Shown: positions 35,548-43,984, counted from the stretch's first letter. The stretch: DNA of 64,000 nt from an uncultured Bacteroidales bacterium (GCA_944323845.1 CALUUA010000009.1:1-64000), one strand, 5' to 3'. Notes: generated from the letters alone by a model not told the origin. A program made the numbers and translations.

Positions 35548-36822
35548 TTATTGTCTTTTTACGGAAAAAACATGCATGTTTCCGGAAAAAGCATATGTCA
35601 GAGAGAGTCCGTAGTTCCTGCAAATCGAATCCGCTATCGCCAGACCTATACCTGTAGAACCTTCAGTAGCGGACTGCGACCGGTAAAACCTGTCGAATAT
35701 CATATCCCCGTCCAAAGGTCTGTCACCCGGATTCGAGACCGAGAAACCGGACTTATCCATATGCACGGTGATGACAGCTTCTGTCCGGCTGTGCAGGTAA
35801 GCGTTCTTCAGAAGATTCCTGACCAGAATGACTGCCAGCTGCTCGTTCACCTCATGGATGAACGGAGCCATGATATCCATATCCACCCGCACGCCGCGGT
35901 TCTGATATATTTCGGAAAACATTTCTTCAGAATCCCTGAAGAGCGTGGAGAAATCCACCGGTGACGTTTCGGGAAACTGACCGTTCTCTATGCGTGTCAG
36001 CAGAAGAAGGGTCCTGTTAAGCCTGATCAGGCCCTGAAGCTCCCTGTGAACCTTTACCAGCTCTTCAGCCTGACCGGGGGTAAGGTCCGGCGAATCGAGG
36101 AGCATCTCTATCCTGTTGCTGCACGAGGCTAACGGAGTCTGAAGCTCATGCGAGGCATTGCCTATGAAGCGTTTCTGTTCCAGATACTGGGTATCGAAGC
36201 GGGAAGCCGCATTCCTGATGGTATCTGCAAGACGGCGGAATTCCGTGATATTCGTATCCGACGGCACAGGAGGCATTGTTTTTCCCGGATTATACTCGTC
36301 CAGCCACCGCAGCATGGCTTTCAACGGCTTCATGTTGTAATTCACGACCCAGACGGAGATACCCAAAACCGACAGTAGCATAAGCACATACAGACCGATT
36401 ATCCACCAGAGCAGGGAACGCTGGATATCCTCCTTCTCGAATGTAGGGACAGCCACCTTGAGCTCGAAAAACCGGTCTTCGCTGTCACGGAATATCCGTG
36501 TCAGGATCCTTGCCGACTCGAACTCGGACTTGGCTGACATGAAAACCTCCTGATACTCGAAGGTAATCCACGGCCTGGACATGGCATAGTCGCGGGTCAC
36601 CTCCTTTATATAATAGGTATTGTTTGTACCGTTGTCATCGGAAGGCAGTTCCACCCCGGAAAGTTTCCGTATGATGAGCCCGTCGGAATAGTCCACCAGA
36701 GAATCGTCCGTCTCATCATTTATTTCATCCACTGTAGCCAGATAAAAGCAGAATGCCCATCCTGTCAGCAGGATGGTCAATGCGACCGCGAGCCACGCGG
36801 TAATTTTCAGCAAAAGTCTCAT
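35548..36822 (-). CDS. Sensor histidine kinase
   Basis: This 424-residue inner-membrane kinase senses an envelope signal and phosphorylates the adjacent response regulator. Two membrane helices (near residues 10-30 and 140-160) flank a periplasmic domain of about 110 residues; a HAMP-like linker follows. The phospho-acceptor is His225 in NASHELQTPLAS. The ATP-binding domain has N, G1 and G2 boxes in VRNLLKNAYLHS, FSVSNPGDRPLDGDMIFDRF and STGIGLAIADSI. The start overlaps the response regulator stop (ATGA), a sign of translational coupling. The signal is unknown. Confidence 0.95.
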   Translation of the reverse strand: MRLLLKITAWLAVALTILLTGWAFCFYLATVDEINDETDDSLVDYSDGLIIRKLSGVELPSDDNGTNNTYYIKEVTRDYAMSRPWITFEYQEVFMSAKSEFESARILTRIFRDSEDRFFELKVAVPTFEKEDIQRSLLWWIIGLYVLMLLSVLGISVWVVNYNMKPLKAMLRWLDEYNPGKTMPPVPSDTNITEFRRLADTIRNAASRFDTQYLEQKRFIGNASHELQTPLASCSNRIEMLLDSPDLTPGQAEELVKVHRELQGLIRLNRTLLLLTRIENGQFPETSPVDFSTLFRDSEEMFSEIYQNRGVRVDMDIMAPFIHEVNEQLAVILVRNLLKNAYLHSRTEAVITVHMDKSGFSVSNPGDRPLDGDMIFDRFYRSQSATEGSTGIGLAIADSICRNYGLSLTYAFSGNMHVFSVKRQ

Positions 36823-37505
36823 TTGTCATCCGGTATTGTCAGCCTGTACCCGAAGCCGTACACCGCCTTTATCTCAATGTCCGCCCCCATATCCTGAAGT
36901 TTGCGCCGCAGATTCTTCATTTGCGCGTACAGGAAACTGAAGTCATCCGCCTGATCTATGTGGTCACCCCATATGGCCTCGGCCAGAACGGCCTTGTCCA
37001 CCATATGCCCCGGCCGGTGCATGAAATATTCGAGGATTGAAAACTCCTTTTTCAACAGCTCGACCTGCCTGCCGTCAATATATACCCTGCCGGCTTCCGG
37101 TTCCATGACCACGTTGCCGCACCTGAGGGAAAAATCCCCGTCCCTGCGGCTTCTTCTGGCGACACTCCTTATTCTGGCCGAAAGTTCCGCCAGATGGAAA
37201 GGCTTGGCCAGATAGTCGTCCGCCCCGAGCTCCAGACCTGCCACCTTGTCATCTATGGAATCCTTTGCGGATATGATTATGACATTCGTATTCGTGGCCG
37301 GTTTCCTGACCATGGACAGAAGGTCGAGCCCGCTGCCTCCGGGAAGCATTATGTCCAAAAGGATGCAGTCATATGAATATATGCCAAGTTTCTGGACAGC
37401 CTCATGGAAACCGGATGCACATTCCACGATATAGCCGTCCTTACGGAGAGCGGCAGCCATCACTTCCATAAGCGACACGTCATCTTCCACAATCAGTATT
37501 TTCAT
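36819..37505 (-). CDS. OmpR/PhoB-family response regulator
   Basis: This 228-residue cytosolic transcription factor has a receiver domain (MKILIVEDDVSLMEVMAAAL, phosphorylated Asp51 in CILLDIMLPGGSG, Lys in DDYLAKPF) and a winged-helix DNA-binding domain (LLKKEFSILEYFMHRPGHMV to VYGFGYRLTI). ATG at 37505 is chosen; an upstream start at 37562 would add 19 residues not seen in the family and lies near the divergent polA promoter. It heads a response regulator-kinase-PepSY operon, so the PepSY gene is its likely target. Confidence 0.96.
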   Translation of the reverse strand: MKILIVEDDVSLMEVMAAALRKDGYIVECASGFHEAVQKLGIYSYDCILLDIMLPGGSGLDLLSMVRKPATNTNVIIISAKDSIDDKVAGLELGADDYLAKPFHLAELSARIRSVARRSRRDGDFSLRCGNVVMEPEAGRVYIDGRQVELLKKEFSILEYFMHRPGHMVDKAVLAEAIWGDHIDQADDFSFLYAQMKNLRRKLQDMGADIEIKAVYGFGYRLTIPDDK

Positions 37506-37578
37506 ATTGCTTCCGTATTGAATCTCATAAAGATAATTCTTTTTTCGGAAATTGGCCGGCAATAAAGAATAAATACAC

Positions 37579-37586
37579 TATCTTTG
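37579..37586 (+). promoter_or_regulatory. -7 element of polA
   Basis: TATCTTTG is an exact -7 match 20 bases before the polA start codon. A TTG lies 24 rather than 19 bases upstream, so the -33 is weak. Confidence 0.5.
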
Positions 37587-37606
37587 GAAGCCAATCTTTT
37601 GCGAAA

Positions 37607-40252
37607 ATGGAAAAGAACATCTACCTGATAGACGGTCATGCGCTGATATTCAAGATGTACTATGCTTTCATACGCAGGCCTATGATCAACTCCAAAGGTG
37701 TCGACACTTCCATCCTCTTCGGATTCACCAAATATATTCTGGAACTGATAGAGCGGGAAAAGCCGACCCATATAGCAGTGGCTTTCGACCCTCCGGGAGG
37801 GACTTTCAGAAATGAACTGTATCCTGAATACAAGGCCACAAGGGAAGAAACGCCGCAGTTAGTCATCGACGCACTGGAGCCTCTTACCGAAATCTGCAAG
37901 GCCCTGAAGATACCCGTACTCATGGTACCGGGGTTCGAAGCTGACGATGTCATAGGTTCCGTATCCAGAATGTGCGAAAAAAAGGGGTTCACCGTTTTCA
38001 TGGTAACTCCAGACAAGGATTACGGACAGTTGATTTCGGACCATATCATACAATACAAACCCGGCAAGGGCGGCGGGGAAAGGGAACTCGTGGACAGGAA
38101 GGCGATCTGTGAAAAATACGGAATCGAAAGGCCGGAGCAGGTGATAGACATGCTGACCATCTGCGGGGACGCATCCGACAATGTACCCGGAGTAAAAGGC
38201 ATAGGAGAGGTAGGCGCAGGGAAGCTGATAGCCAGATACGGTTCCGTAGAAAACATATACGGACATCTCGACGAACTGACTCCACGGCAGAAATCGGCCT
38301 TCGAAGAAGCAAGGGACCATATCGGACTGAGCCACAAACTGGTGACCATAAAGACCGACGTGGATGTGGAACTCGATCCGGATCAGGCCGCAATCAGCCG
38401 CGACTACGGTCCAGAGGCGGCGGCTCTGTTCGAAAAATACGAATTCAAGTCGCTTTCACGGTTCATAAGCCATATTGCGCCCCGGAAGAAGGACGATGCC
38501 TCCGGACAGATGGAACTGACAGAAGTGTCTGCCGAAGAATTCTGCCGGATAGCCGGGCGTACCGGGATTTTCAGCATGGTAGCCAACTATGCCGGTGAAG
38601 GTGTGTTATCCGTCATTACAAGATTGACGGCAGGTACAACGGCCGACGGCAAGAACTACTGGGCCTGCGGGAACTGCGGGGATTTCAAGTCCATTGTCGA
38701 AGACAGCCGGATAACGAAATGCGGATATGATTTCAAGTCGATGATAAACGCATTGGACAGGGAAAAAATCGCTGTGGAAGGGTCTCTTCTGGATATAGAA
38801 CTGATGCATTATCTCATCAATCCGGAGAAAAGCCACAAGGTGGACATCCTGTCGATGACATATTTAGGCATAAGCATAGACGAAAGTGACGGACAGCCGG
38901 TACAGAAATCGCTCTTCGAGGAAAACGGGCAGCAGGAAGAGAGCTCCAGAAGCCGCGAGGCCGTGGCTGAAACGATGCTGGCGGAAAAGATTCTCCAGGA
39001 ATTGCGCAGCACAGGAGCGGACAGGCTTTACCGGGAAATAGAAGAACCGCTGATACGGGTGCTGGCGAGGATGGAACGCACGGGGGTGAAAGTGGACCTG
39101 GGACAACTGAAGGATTTCGCGGCACGGCTCAGGATGGAATTGTCCGAAATGCAGGCGCGCATCCGGGAAATGGCCGGAGAGCCGGAACTGAACATCTCAT
39201 CGCCGATGCAGGTCGGCATAGTGCTTTTCGAGAAGCTGGGACTGGATCCCAAGGCGAAGAAAACAGGAAGCAAGGGATATTATTCCACCGATGAAGAGAC
39301 TTTGGCTGCCATTCAGGACAAGCATCCGATAGTCGGGGAAATACTGGAGTTCAGGGCGGTCAAGAAACTGCTTTCAGCCTATATAGAACCTTTCCCGAGC
39401 TATGTGAATCCTGTCACAGGAAAAGTACACACCACGTTCAATCAGGCACTTACGGCTACAGGACGGCTCAGTTCAGCCCGGCCGAACCTCCAGAACATAC
39501 CTATCCGTACAGAAAGGGGAAGGGAAATCCGGAAAGCATTCATACCTTCATATCCTGACGGTGTGATAATGTCCGCAGACTACTCGCAGATAGAGCTGCG
39601 GATCATGGCCCACCTGAGCGGAGACGCCCATTTGACGGAAGCATTCAGACAGGGTCTGGACGTCCATGCGATTACGGCATCCAAGATATTCGGCATCAGC
39701 CCCGAAGAAGTGACGGCCAAACAGCGGAGAATAGCCAAGACGGCGAATTTCGGAATCATGTACGGCATCTCTGCTTTCGGACTGGCGCAGAGACTGAAAA
39801 TCCCGCGTCAGGAAGCGAAGAAAATCATCGACGACTATTTCATGAATTTTCCGACAGTCTCCGCCTTCATTTCTGACACCATAGCCTTCGCCCGCGAACA
39901 CGGATATGTGGAAACCCTGTTCGGGAGGAGAAGATATCTCCCGGATATCGGCTCGCGGAATGCCACGGTCAGGTCTCTCGCGGAACGGAATGCGGTCAAC
40001 GCCCCTATTCAGGGAACTTCGGCCGACATCATAAAGATAGCCATGGCCGATGTGGACAGAGAGCTTCAGGCCATGGAGATGAGGAGCAGGATGGTGCTGC
40101 AGATACACGACGAACTGGTATTCGATGCAGTTCCCGATGAAATCGAAGCTTTGGAAAGAATCGTCGTGGAAAAAATGCAGAATGTAATAAAATTGTCAAT
40201 ACCTTTGACGGTCGAATGCAATTATGGAAAAAACTGGCTCGAAGCTCACTGA
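37607..40252 (+). CDS. polA: DNA polymerase I (proofreading domain apparently inactive)
   Basis: This 881-residue cytosolic polymerase fills gaps and removes RNA primers. Residues 1-290 are the 5' nuclease (YLIDGHALIFKMYYAF, FDPPGGTFRNELYPEYKATR, DNVPGVKGIGEVGAGKL). Residues about 300-460 match the 3'-5' exonuclease fold but lack its DxE motif (RTGIFSMVANYAGEGV in its place) and the NxxxD motif, so proofreading is probably lost. The polymerase domain is intact: DYSQIELRIMAHLSGD, RRIAKTANFGIMYGISAFGL and the HDELVFD motif near the end. Its 3' end overlaps the ECF sigma gene by 29 bases. Confidence 0.97.
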   Translation: MEKNIYLIDGHALIFKMYYAFIRRPMINSKGVDTSILFGFTKYILELIEREKPTHIAVAFDPPGGTFRNELYPEYKATREETPQLVIDALEPLTEICKALKIPVLMVPGFEADDVIGSVSRMCEKKGFTVFMVTPDKDYGQLISDHIIQYKPGKGGGERELVDRKAICEKYGIERPEQVIDMLTICGDASDNVPGVKGIGEVGAGKLIARYGSVENIYGHLDELTPRQKSAFEEARDHIGLSHKLVTIKTDVDVELDPDQAAISRDYGPEAAALFEKYEFKSLSRFISHIAPRKKDDASGQMELTEVSAEEFCRIAGRTGIFSMVANYAGEGVLSVITRLTAGTTADGKNYWACGNCGDFKSIVEDSRITKCGYDFKSMINALDREKIAVEGSLLDIELMHYLINPEKSHKVDILSMTYLGISIDESDGQPVQKSLFEENGQQEESSRSREAVAETMLAEKILQELRSTGADRLYREIEEPLIRVLARMERTGVKVDLGQLKDFAARLRMELSEMQARIREMAGEPELNISSPMQVGIVLFEKLGLDPKAKKTGSKGYYSTDEETLAAIQDKHPIVGEILEFRAVKKLLSAYIEPFPSYVNPVTGKVHTTFNQALTATGRLSSARPNLQNIPIRTERGREIRKAFIPSYPDGVIMSADYSQIELRIMAHLSGDAHLTEAFRQGLDVHAITASKIFGISPEEVTAKQRRIAKTANFGIMYGISAFGLAQRLKIPRQEAKKIIDDYFMNFPTVSAFISDTIAFAREHGYVETLFGRRRYLPDIGSRNATVRSLAERNAVNAPIQGTSADIIKIAMADVDRELQAMEMRSRMVLQIHDELVFDAVPDEIEALERIVVEKMQNVIKLSIPLTVECNYGKNWLEAH

Positions 40253-40823
40253 CCTGTCCGACAAGGAACTGATACACCTGGCTCTGGAACAGAATCAGAT
40301 GGCTTATATCGTGCTGTTCAGCAGATACAATATCGGGGTAAGAAGCCATATTTCGAAATATGTCTCCCAGAACGAAGACATAGAGGACATCATGCTGGAA
40401 AGTTTCCAGAAGGCATTCAGCCAGATGGCGATGTATAATCCGGAATACAAGTTCTCGACATGGCTTTTCAGAATCGCGAGGAACACGGCTCTGGATCACA
40501 TCGGCAGGAAAGACAGGGAGAAGAACAATCTGCCCACCACCTCCATCAGCGAACAGCTGTCCGAACTTAACGAAATACCGGCACCCGTCCACAACCCTGA
40601 AGAAGATATAATAAAGCAGCAGGAGTACGACAAATGGATAGCCAATATCGACAAGCTGAAGGATGACTACAGGACGGTGGCGAAGATGAATCTGATAGAC
40701 AATTTCGGATACAAGGAAATCGCAGATGCGCTGGATCTCCCCATAAACACGGTTAAAACAAGGATACGGCGGGCCAAGGAACAGCTGCTGAAGATGATGA
40801 ACGTATCGGACGAACTGCAGTGA
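40224..40823 (+). CDS. ECF-family RNA polymerase sigma factor
   Basis: The 199-residue protein has sigma region 2 (YIVLFSRYNIGVRSHISKY, EDIMLESFQKAFSQM, FSTWLFRIARNTALDHIGRK) and region 4 (MNLIDNFGYKEIADALDLP, NTVKTRIRRAKEQLLKMM). ECF sigma factors direct RNA polymerase to a small regulon. No membrane anti-sigma gene follows, so the control is unclear; the link here is to housekeeping genes polA and rsmG. The start overlaps the polA 3' end in another frame, implying transcription from the polA promoter. Confidence 0.92.
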   Translation: MEKTGSKLTDLSDKELIHLALEQNQMAYIVLFSRYNIGVRSHISKYVSQNEDIEDIMLESFQKAFSQMAMYNPEYKFSTWLFRIARNTALDHIGRKDREKNNLPTTSISEQLSELNEIPAPVHNPEEDIIKQQEYDKWIANIDKLKDDYRTVAKMNLIDNFGYKEIADALDLPINTVKTRIRRAKEQLLKMMNVSDELQ

Positions 40824-40847
40824 ACGCTTATCCTCAAAACAAGGGAC

Positions 40848-41522
40848 ATGACATTCGAAGAATTCATAAAAACCGCCGAAGCCGCTTTCGGAAAGCTGGA
40901 AGACAGGCAGATAGAGCAATACAGGCAGCTCATGGACCTGTATCAGGACTGGAATGCCAAGATAAACGTGATATCCAGAAAAGACATCGACAGGCTCTAT
41001 GACCACCATGTGTTGCACTCGCTGGCCATAGCCAGATACATGAAATCCGCCCTGCCGCAAGTTTTCGATGAATTAAGGTGCCCTTCGGGCAATGTCAGTA
41101 TCCTCGACATAGGGACAGGAGGAGGATTCCCCGGCATTCCTCTGGCCATCCTCTTTCCAGGCGGGAAATTCACGCTCTGCGACTCAATCGGGAAAAAAAT
41201 CAGGGTAGCCTCTGCCGTGGCGTCCTCCATCGGACTGGAAAATGTGACCGCCGTCAATGCCAGAGCCGAATCCCTGCCCGGGAAATACAGGTTCATCGTA
41301 TCGCGGGCCGTGACATCCATCGAGAACTTCCTGCCTTGGACAAAAGGGAAATACTCGGACGGAATCCTGTACCTCAAAGGCGGAGATGTGGCCGAAGAAC
41401 TCGGTCTGGCCATGCAGAAATACCATATCCGTCCGGGCTCGATACACACATGGAAAGTGGATTCATGGCTGGATGATGAATATTTTAAAGGAAAGATGGT
41501 GATTTTCTTCGAAGGAAAGTGA
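40848..41522 (+). CDS. rsmG: 16S rRNA (guanine-527-N7)-methyltransferase
   Basis: This 224-residue cytosolic enzyme methylates G527 of 16S rRNA using S-adenosylmethionine. The SAM site is ILDIGTGGGFPGIPLAI near residue 85; other family features are NVISRKDIDRLYDHHVLHSL near residue 42, RAESLP and the RAV motif in FIVSRAVTS. Length is normal. It lies 24 bases after the ECF sigma gene and is followed by a separate strong promoter for rpmH. Confidence 0.95.
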   Translation: MTFEEFIKTAEAAFGKLEDRQIEQYRQLMDLYQDWNAKINVISRKDIDRLYDHHVLHSLAIARYMKSALPQVFDELRCPSGNVSILDIGTGGGFPGIPLAILFPGGKFTLCDSIGKKIRVASAVASSIGLENVTAVNARAESLPGKYRFIVSRAVTSIENFLPWTKGKYSDGILYLKGGDVAEELGLAMQKYHIRPGSIHTWKVDSWLDDEYFKGKMVIFFEGK

Positions 41523-41537
41523 AATTTGGAAAAATAA

Positions 41538-41569
41538 TTTGTATTTAAACCGAAAAACACTACCTTTGC
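41538..41569 (+). promoter_or_regulatory. rpmH promoter
   Basis: TTTG (41538-41541), exactly 19 bases, then TACCTTTGC (41561-41569): a full consensus match. The -7 element is the same sequence as that of the rRNA promoter, which fits a highly expressed ribosomal protein gene 34 bases downstream. Confidence 0.85.
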
Positions 41570-41603
41570 ACTCCCTATTTCAGGAAAATAAAAACACAAG
41601 ATA

Positions 41604-41756
41604 ATGAAAAGAACATTCCAACCTTCACAGCGCAAGCGTCGCAACAAACACGGTTTCCGTGAGCGCATGTCTACTCCTAACGGCCGTCGTGTTCTTGCTT
41701 CACGCCGCCGTCATGGACGCAAGAAACTTTCCGTTTCTTCAGAAGACAGATTCTAG
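41604..41756 (+). CDS. rpmH: 50S ribosomal protein L34
   Basis: This 50-residue basic protein belongs to the large ribosomal subunit. The translation starts [20 protein letters not shown], continues with the family signature [20 protein letters not shown], and ends [11 protein letters not shown] before TAG at 41754-41756. It is far shorter than most open frames and easily missed. It has its own promoter. The usual dnaA/rnpA neighbours are absent, as is common in this phylum. Confidence 0.98.
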   Translation: MKRTFQPSQRKRRNKHGFRERMSTPNGRRVLASRRRHGRKKLSVSSEDRF

Positions 41757-41789
41757 GAAGACGGAAATTTGTTTTCCGGAAAAAGAAAT

Positions 41790-41823
41790 GAGGGTGACCA
41801 AAAAGGAATTTTTGGCCACCCTC
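41790..41823 (+). terminator. rpmH terminator-like hairpin
   Basis: GAGGGTGACCAAAAA and TTTTTGGCCACCCTC pair around GGAA with one mismatch. No long T run follows outside the stem, but the stem itself ends the short rpmH unit and may serve both convergent genes. It is the first module of repeat copy B. Confidence 0.7.
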
Positions 41824-41927
41824 AAACGTCTTTCTTCGAAAGACTATACCCTTCCAAACCCCCTGCACCCCCTATAGGGGGATTTCGCTTCCTCCGGTCG
41901 CGGTCACTTCGTGACTTTTGACCCACT
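41790..41927 (+). repeat. Multi-hairpin intergenic repeat, copy B
   Basis: Modules in order: the GGGTGACC hairpin; mini-hairpin GTCTTTC-TTC-GAAAGAC (41828-41844); a spacer; CCCCCTATAGGGGG (41868-41881); and the block from TTTCGCTTCCT to GACTTTTGACCCACT with a further GTCAC-TTC-GTGAC stem. It matches copy A at 11621-11755 on the opposite strand. It lies between convergent rpmH and the DoxX-like gene. Confidence 0.8.
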
Positions 41928-41952
41928 GCAATTTTGTCATATGGGGGACATC

Positions 41953-43194
41953 TCACAGCAGCAGCATTACTGCAAAGCAGAAAAGGAAAAACGCCTGAAA
42001 AAAAAGATTCCCCACGGTTCCGTAGGACAACAATGGTTCCGTAGGATCTTCCTTTCCGAGTTCGGCCACGCGGTTTTCATTCGGCAACGCCCTGAAGGCC
42101 CACTTCCTGACCAAAAATCCGTCAGCGAAGAACGTGGCCCCTCCATTCGATCTGTTCAGCGAAACAAGGGTCTTGTAATCAGAATAATAGAATACTTCCC
42201 TGAGGAATCCGGTATCGGCGCCTTCTTCCTGTTCCAAAGACGAAAGTATCCCTTCTCCCTTTTCAGGGGACACGGCTGCCAGCAGAAGCGGACGGAAACC
42301 GCTGTCTGCAGAAGACCGGAGAAATCCGGCCAGAGCCCTCCATTTCCGCGGAGAAAGACCGTCCACATCATACACGCTCACTACCATGACCTTAGGGCTG
42401 ACAGCCAGATAATCATAAGATTCTCCGGAAGCATCCATGACAGGCAGAGTCACTATGGATTCGTCCCAACCTCCTGTCTCCTTTCTGACCGTCTCTGTCG
42501 AAACATAAGTCCATGTGGAATCGGGCAGGTCGTCCAACGAAAATTCTCTGGTCTTGCCGTCCTTTTCATAGATGAACACGGCTTCGTATTCATCTCCGGC
42601 AAAATGGGCATTGTCCATATGTCTCTCGGATGCCGCCAGACGTGCAGAGGCCGAATATCCGGTAAAATCCACCACCGGTATATACAGAAGTGAGTAGACT
42701 CCGAACAGAACAAGGGCGGCCGTGACGAAAGAAAAGGCTACATATTTCCGTTTCTTCGGACGGCCGAGAGCCGAAAACGGGAAGAATGAGGCACAGCACA
42801 GAGCCAGAAGCACCAGATTCTTGACGAAAGTCTGCATGTGGGTCAAATGGATGGCTTCGCCGAAACAGCCGCAGTCCATGGCCGGATTGAAGACCAGCAG
42901 GGCGACCGATATCAGCATGAAGACGCACATGGCAGAAAGGGTGATGATTGCCGTTATCTTCCGCCATAATCCTGTGATGAGCGCCGCACCCAAAACGGAT
43001 TCGGTGAGGGACACTGCCACGGCCGCCGGCATGGAAATGAAGGAAAGGAAATCCAGATGCATGAATTTCAGATATTCCTCCACTATCAGTTTCGTTCCCA
43101 CCGGATCCATCAGCTTGAAGACACCGGACACGAAAAACACGATGCCGACCAGATAACCGCAGAACCGCTTGCTGCGCTCCAATATTATATTCAT
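41953..43194 (-). CDS. DoxX/MauE-like membrane protein with redoxin-like C-terminal domain
   Basis: The first 150 residues form four membrane helices of the DoxX/MauE type: GYLVGIVFFVSGVFKLMDPVG, VAVSLTESVLGAALITGLW, TLSAMCVFMLISVALLVF, then MDCGCFGE with a Cys-x-Cys pair, a hallmark of MauE-type redox proteins. A further helix precedes a soluble part of about 200 residues that looks like a thioredoxin-type fold (LAVSPKVMVVSVYDVDGLS, GGATFFADGFLVRKW) but has no CxxC. The final helix is hydrophobic. The function is unknown; a role in envelope redox balance is inferred. It follows tmk by 12 bases in the same operon. Confidence 0.75.
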   Translation of the reverse strand: MNIILERSKRFCGYLVGIVFFVSGVFKLMDPVGTKLIVEEYLKFMHLDFLSFISMPAAVAVSLTESVLGAALITGLWRKITAIITLSAMCVFMLISVALLVFNPAMDCGCFGEAIHLTHMQTFVKNLVLLALCCASFFPFSALGRPKKRKYVAFSFVTAALVLFGVYSLLYIPVVDFTGYSASARLAASERHMDNAHFAGDEYEAVFIYEKDGKTREFSLDDLPDSTWTYVSTETVRKETGGWDESIVTLPVMDASGESYDYLAVSPKVMVVSVYDVDGLSPRKWRALAGFLRSSADSGFRPLLLAAVSPEKGEGILSSLEQEEGADTGFLREVFYYSDYKTLVSLNRSNGGATFFADGFLVRKWAFRALPNENRVAELGKEDPTEPLLSYGTVGNLFFQAFFLFCFAVMLLL

Positions 43195-43206
43195 GACTTA
43201 TGTTCT

Positions 43207-43899
43207 TTATCGTGAAACAGGGAAGATGACCTTGTCCGCGGCGGATCTGACCATGGAAAAGATATCGTCAGGCGGCAGCATTGCGCCGTCGGAAGCGGCG
43301 CAGTCTATCCTGACGAAATCCGGATCTGTCCCGCACTGCTCCCTGTAGACTTCGCGCACCCTTTTCTGGAAGGACATATCTGCCTCATGTATGTCCCTGC
43401 CGCCTTCAAGATAATCCCTGTCGCTCCCCTGCCGGGATGATGACAGCTTCCGCTCCACGAATCCTATGGGCACATCCAGAAAAATATTCAGATCAGGGAC
43501 AGGGAGGCCGAATTCATGGTATTCCGTAGTGAAAATCCAGTCTTTGAGTGCATTTCTCTCCTGACTGTCAGCCAGTTTGGCGCACTGGTAAGCCACGTTG
43601 GAATACACGTACCTGTCCAGAAGGATGGTCTTTCCTGCCGACAGGGCGGCCTTCATCTGCGGGGCGGCCTGATGCCTGTCTTCAGCATACAGGAGTGCCA
43701 CTAACTGCGGATGGACCGAATCAATGTCGCCGAAATCCCCTCTGAGGAATCTGCTGATGAGACTCCCGTACACAGGGCTGTCATATCGCGGGAAATGGAT
43801 ATAGTCCACATCTCCGCATACCGATTCCAGATACTTTCTCAATTTCCTGACCTGGGTGGACTTCCCTGCCCCGTCCAGTCCTTCCAATACTACAAGCAT
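43207..43899 (-). CDS. tmk: Thymidylate kinase
   Basis: This 230-residue cytosolic kinase converts dTMP to dTDP for DNA synthesis. The Walker A loop is EGLDGAGKST near residue 6, the DRY motif is LLDRYVYSNVAYQ near residue 90, and the thymidylate-binding PRYDSPVYG lies near residue 38. The LID region SSSRQGSDRDYLEGG is longer than in E. coli, as in many Bacteroidota. It starts the tmk-DoxX operon and is divergent from folP. Confidence 0.95.
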   Translation of the reverse strand: MLVVLEGLDGAGKSTQVRKLRKYLESVCGDVDYIHFPRYDSPVYGSLISRFLRGDFGDIDSVHPQLVALLYAEDRHQAAPQMKAALSAGKTILLDRYVYSNVAYQCAKLADSQERNALKDWIFTTEYHEFGLPVPDLNIFLDVPIGFVERKLSSSRQGSDRDYLEGGRDIHEADMSFQKRVREVYREQCGTDPDFVRIDCAASDGAMLPPDDIFSMVRSAADKVIFPVSR

Positions 43900-43920
43900 A
43901 TTTATTCCTCGGAAAATTAT

Positions 43921-43951
43921 TTTGTAAAGATACTAGAAAAGGATATTTTTA
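43921..43951 (+). promoter_or_regulatory. folP promoter (overlapping tmk promoter)
   Basis: TTTG (43921-43924), 19 bases, then TATTTTTA (43944-43951), one mismatch at the last -7 base. It lies 34 bases before folP. It overlaps almost entirely with the tmk promoter on the other strand. Confidence 0.6.
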
Positions 43952-43955
43952 CAAA
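43925..43955 (-). promoter_or_regulatory. tmk promoter (overlapping folP promoter)
   Basis: On the minus strand TTTG (43955-43952), 19 bases, then TATCTTTA (43932-43925). It lies 26 bases before tmk. The -7 of each promoter abuts the -33 of the other within the inverted repeat TTTGTAAA...TTTACAAA. Confidence 0.65.
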
Positions 43956-43984
43956 CGATTTCAGGAAACAAGAAGGAAAAGGAA

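Noticed and set aside
35571-35597. Palindrome AAACATGCATGTTT near the end of the kinase gene
   Set aside because: It lies in the coding end of the histidine kinase (SGNMHVF) and has no promoter next to it; probably chance.
40029-41060. 343-residue minus-strand frame across polA, sigma and rsmG
   Set aside because: It spans three plus-strand genes with strong family matches and has no own signature.
41083-41095. GCCCTTCGGGC hairpin inside rsmG, also near 62095-62109
   Set aside because: The first is within conserved coding sequence and the second lacks a T run; similarity is short enough to be chance.
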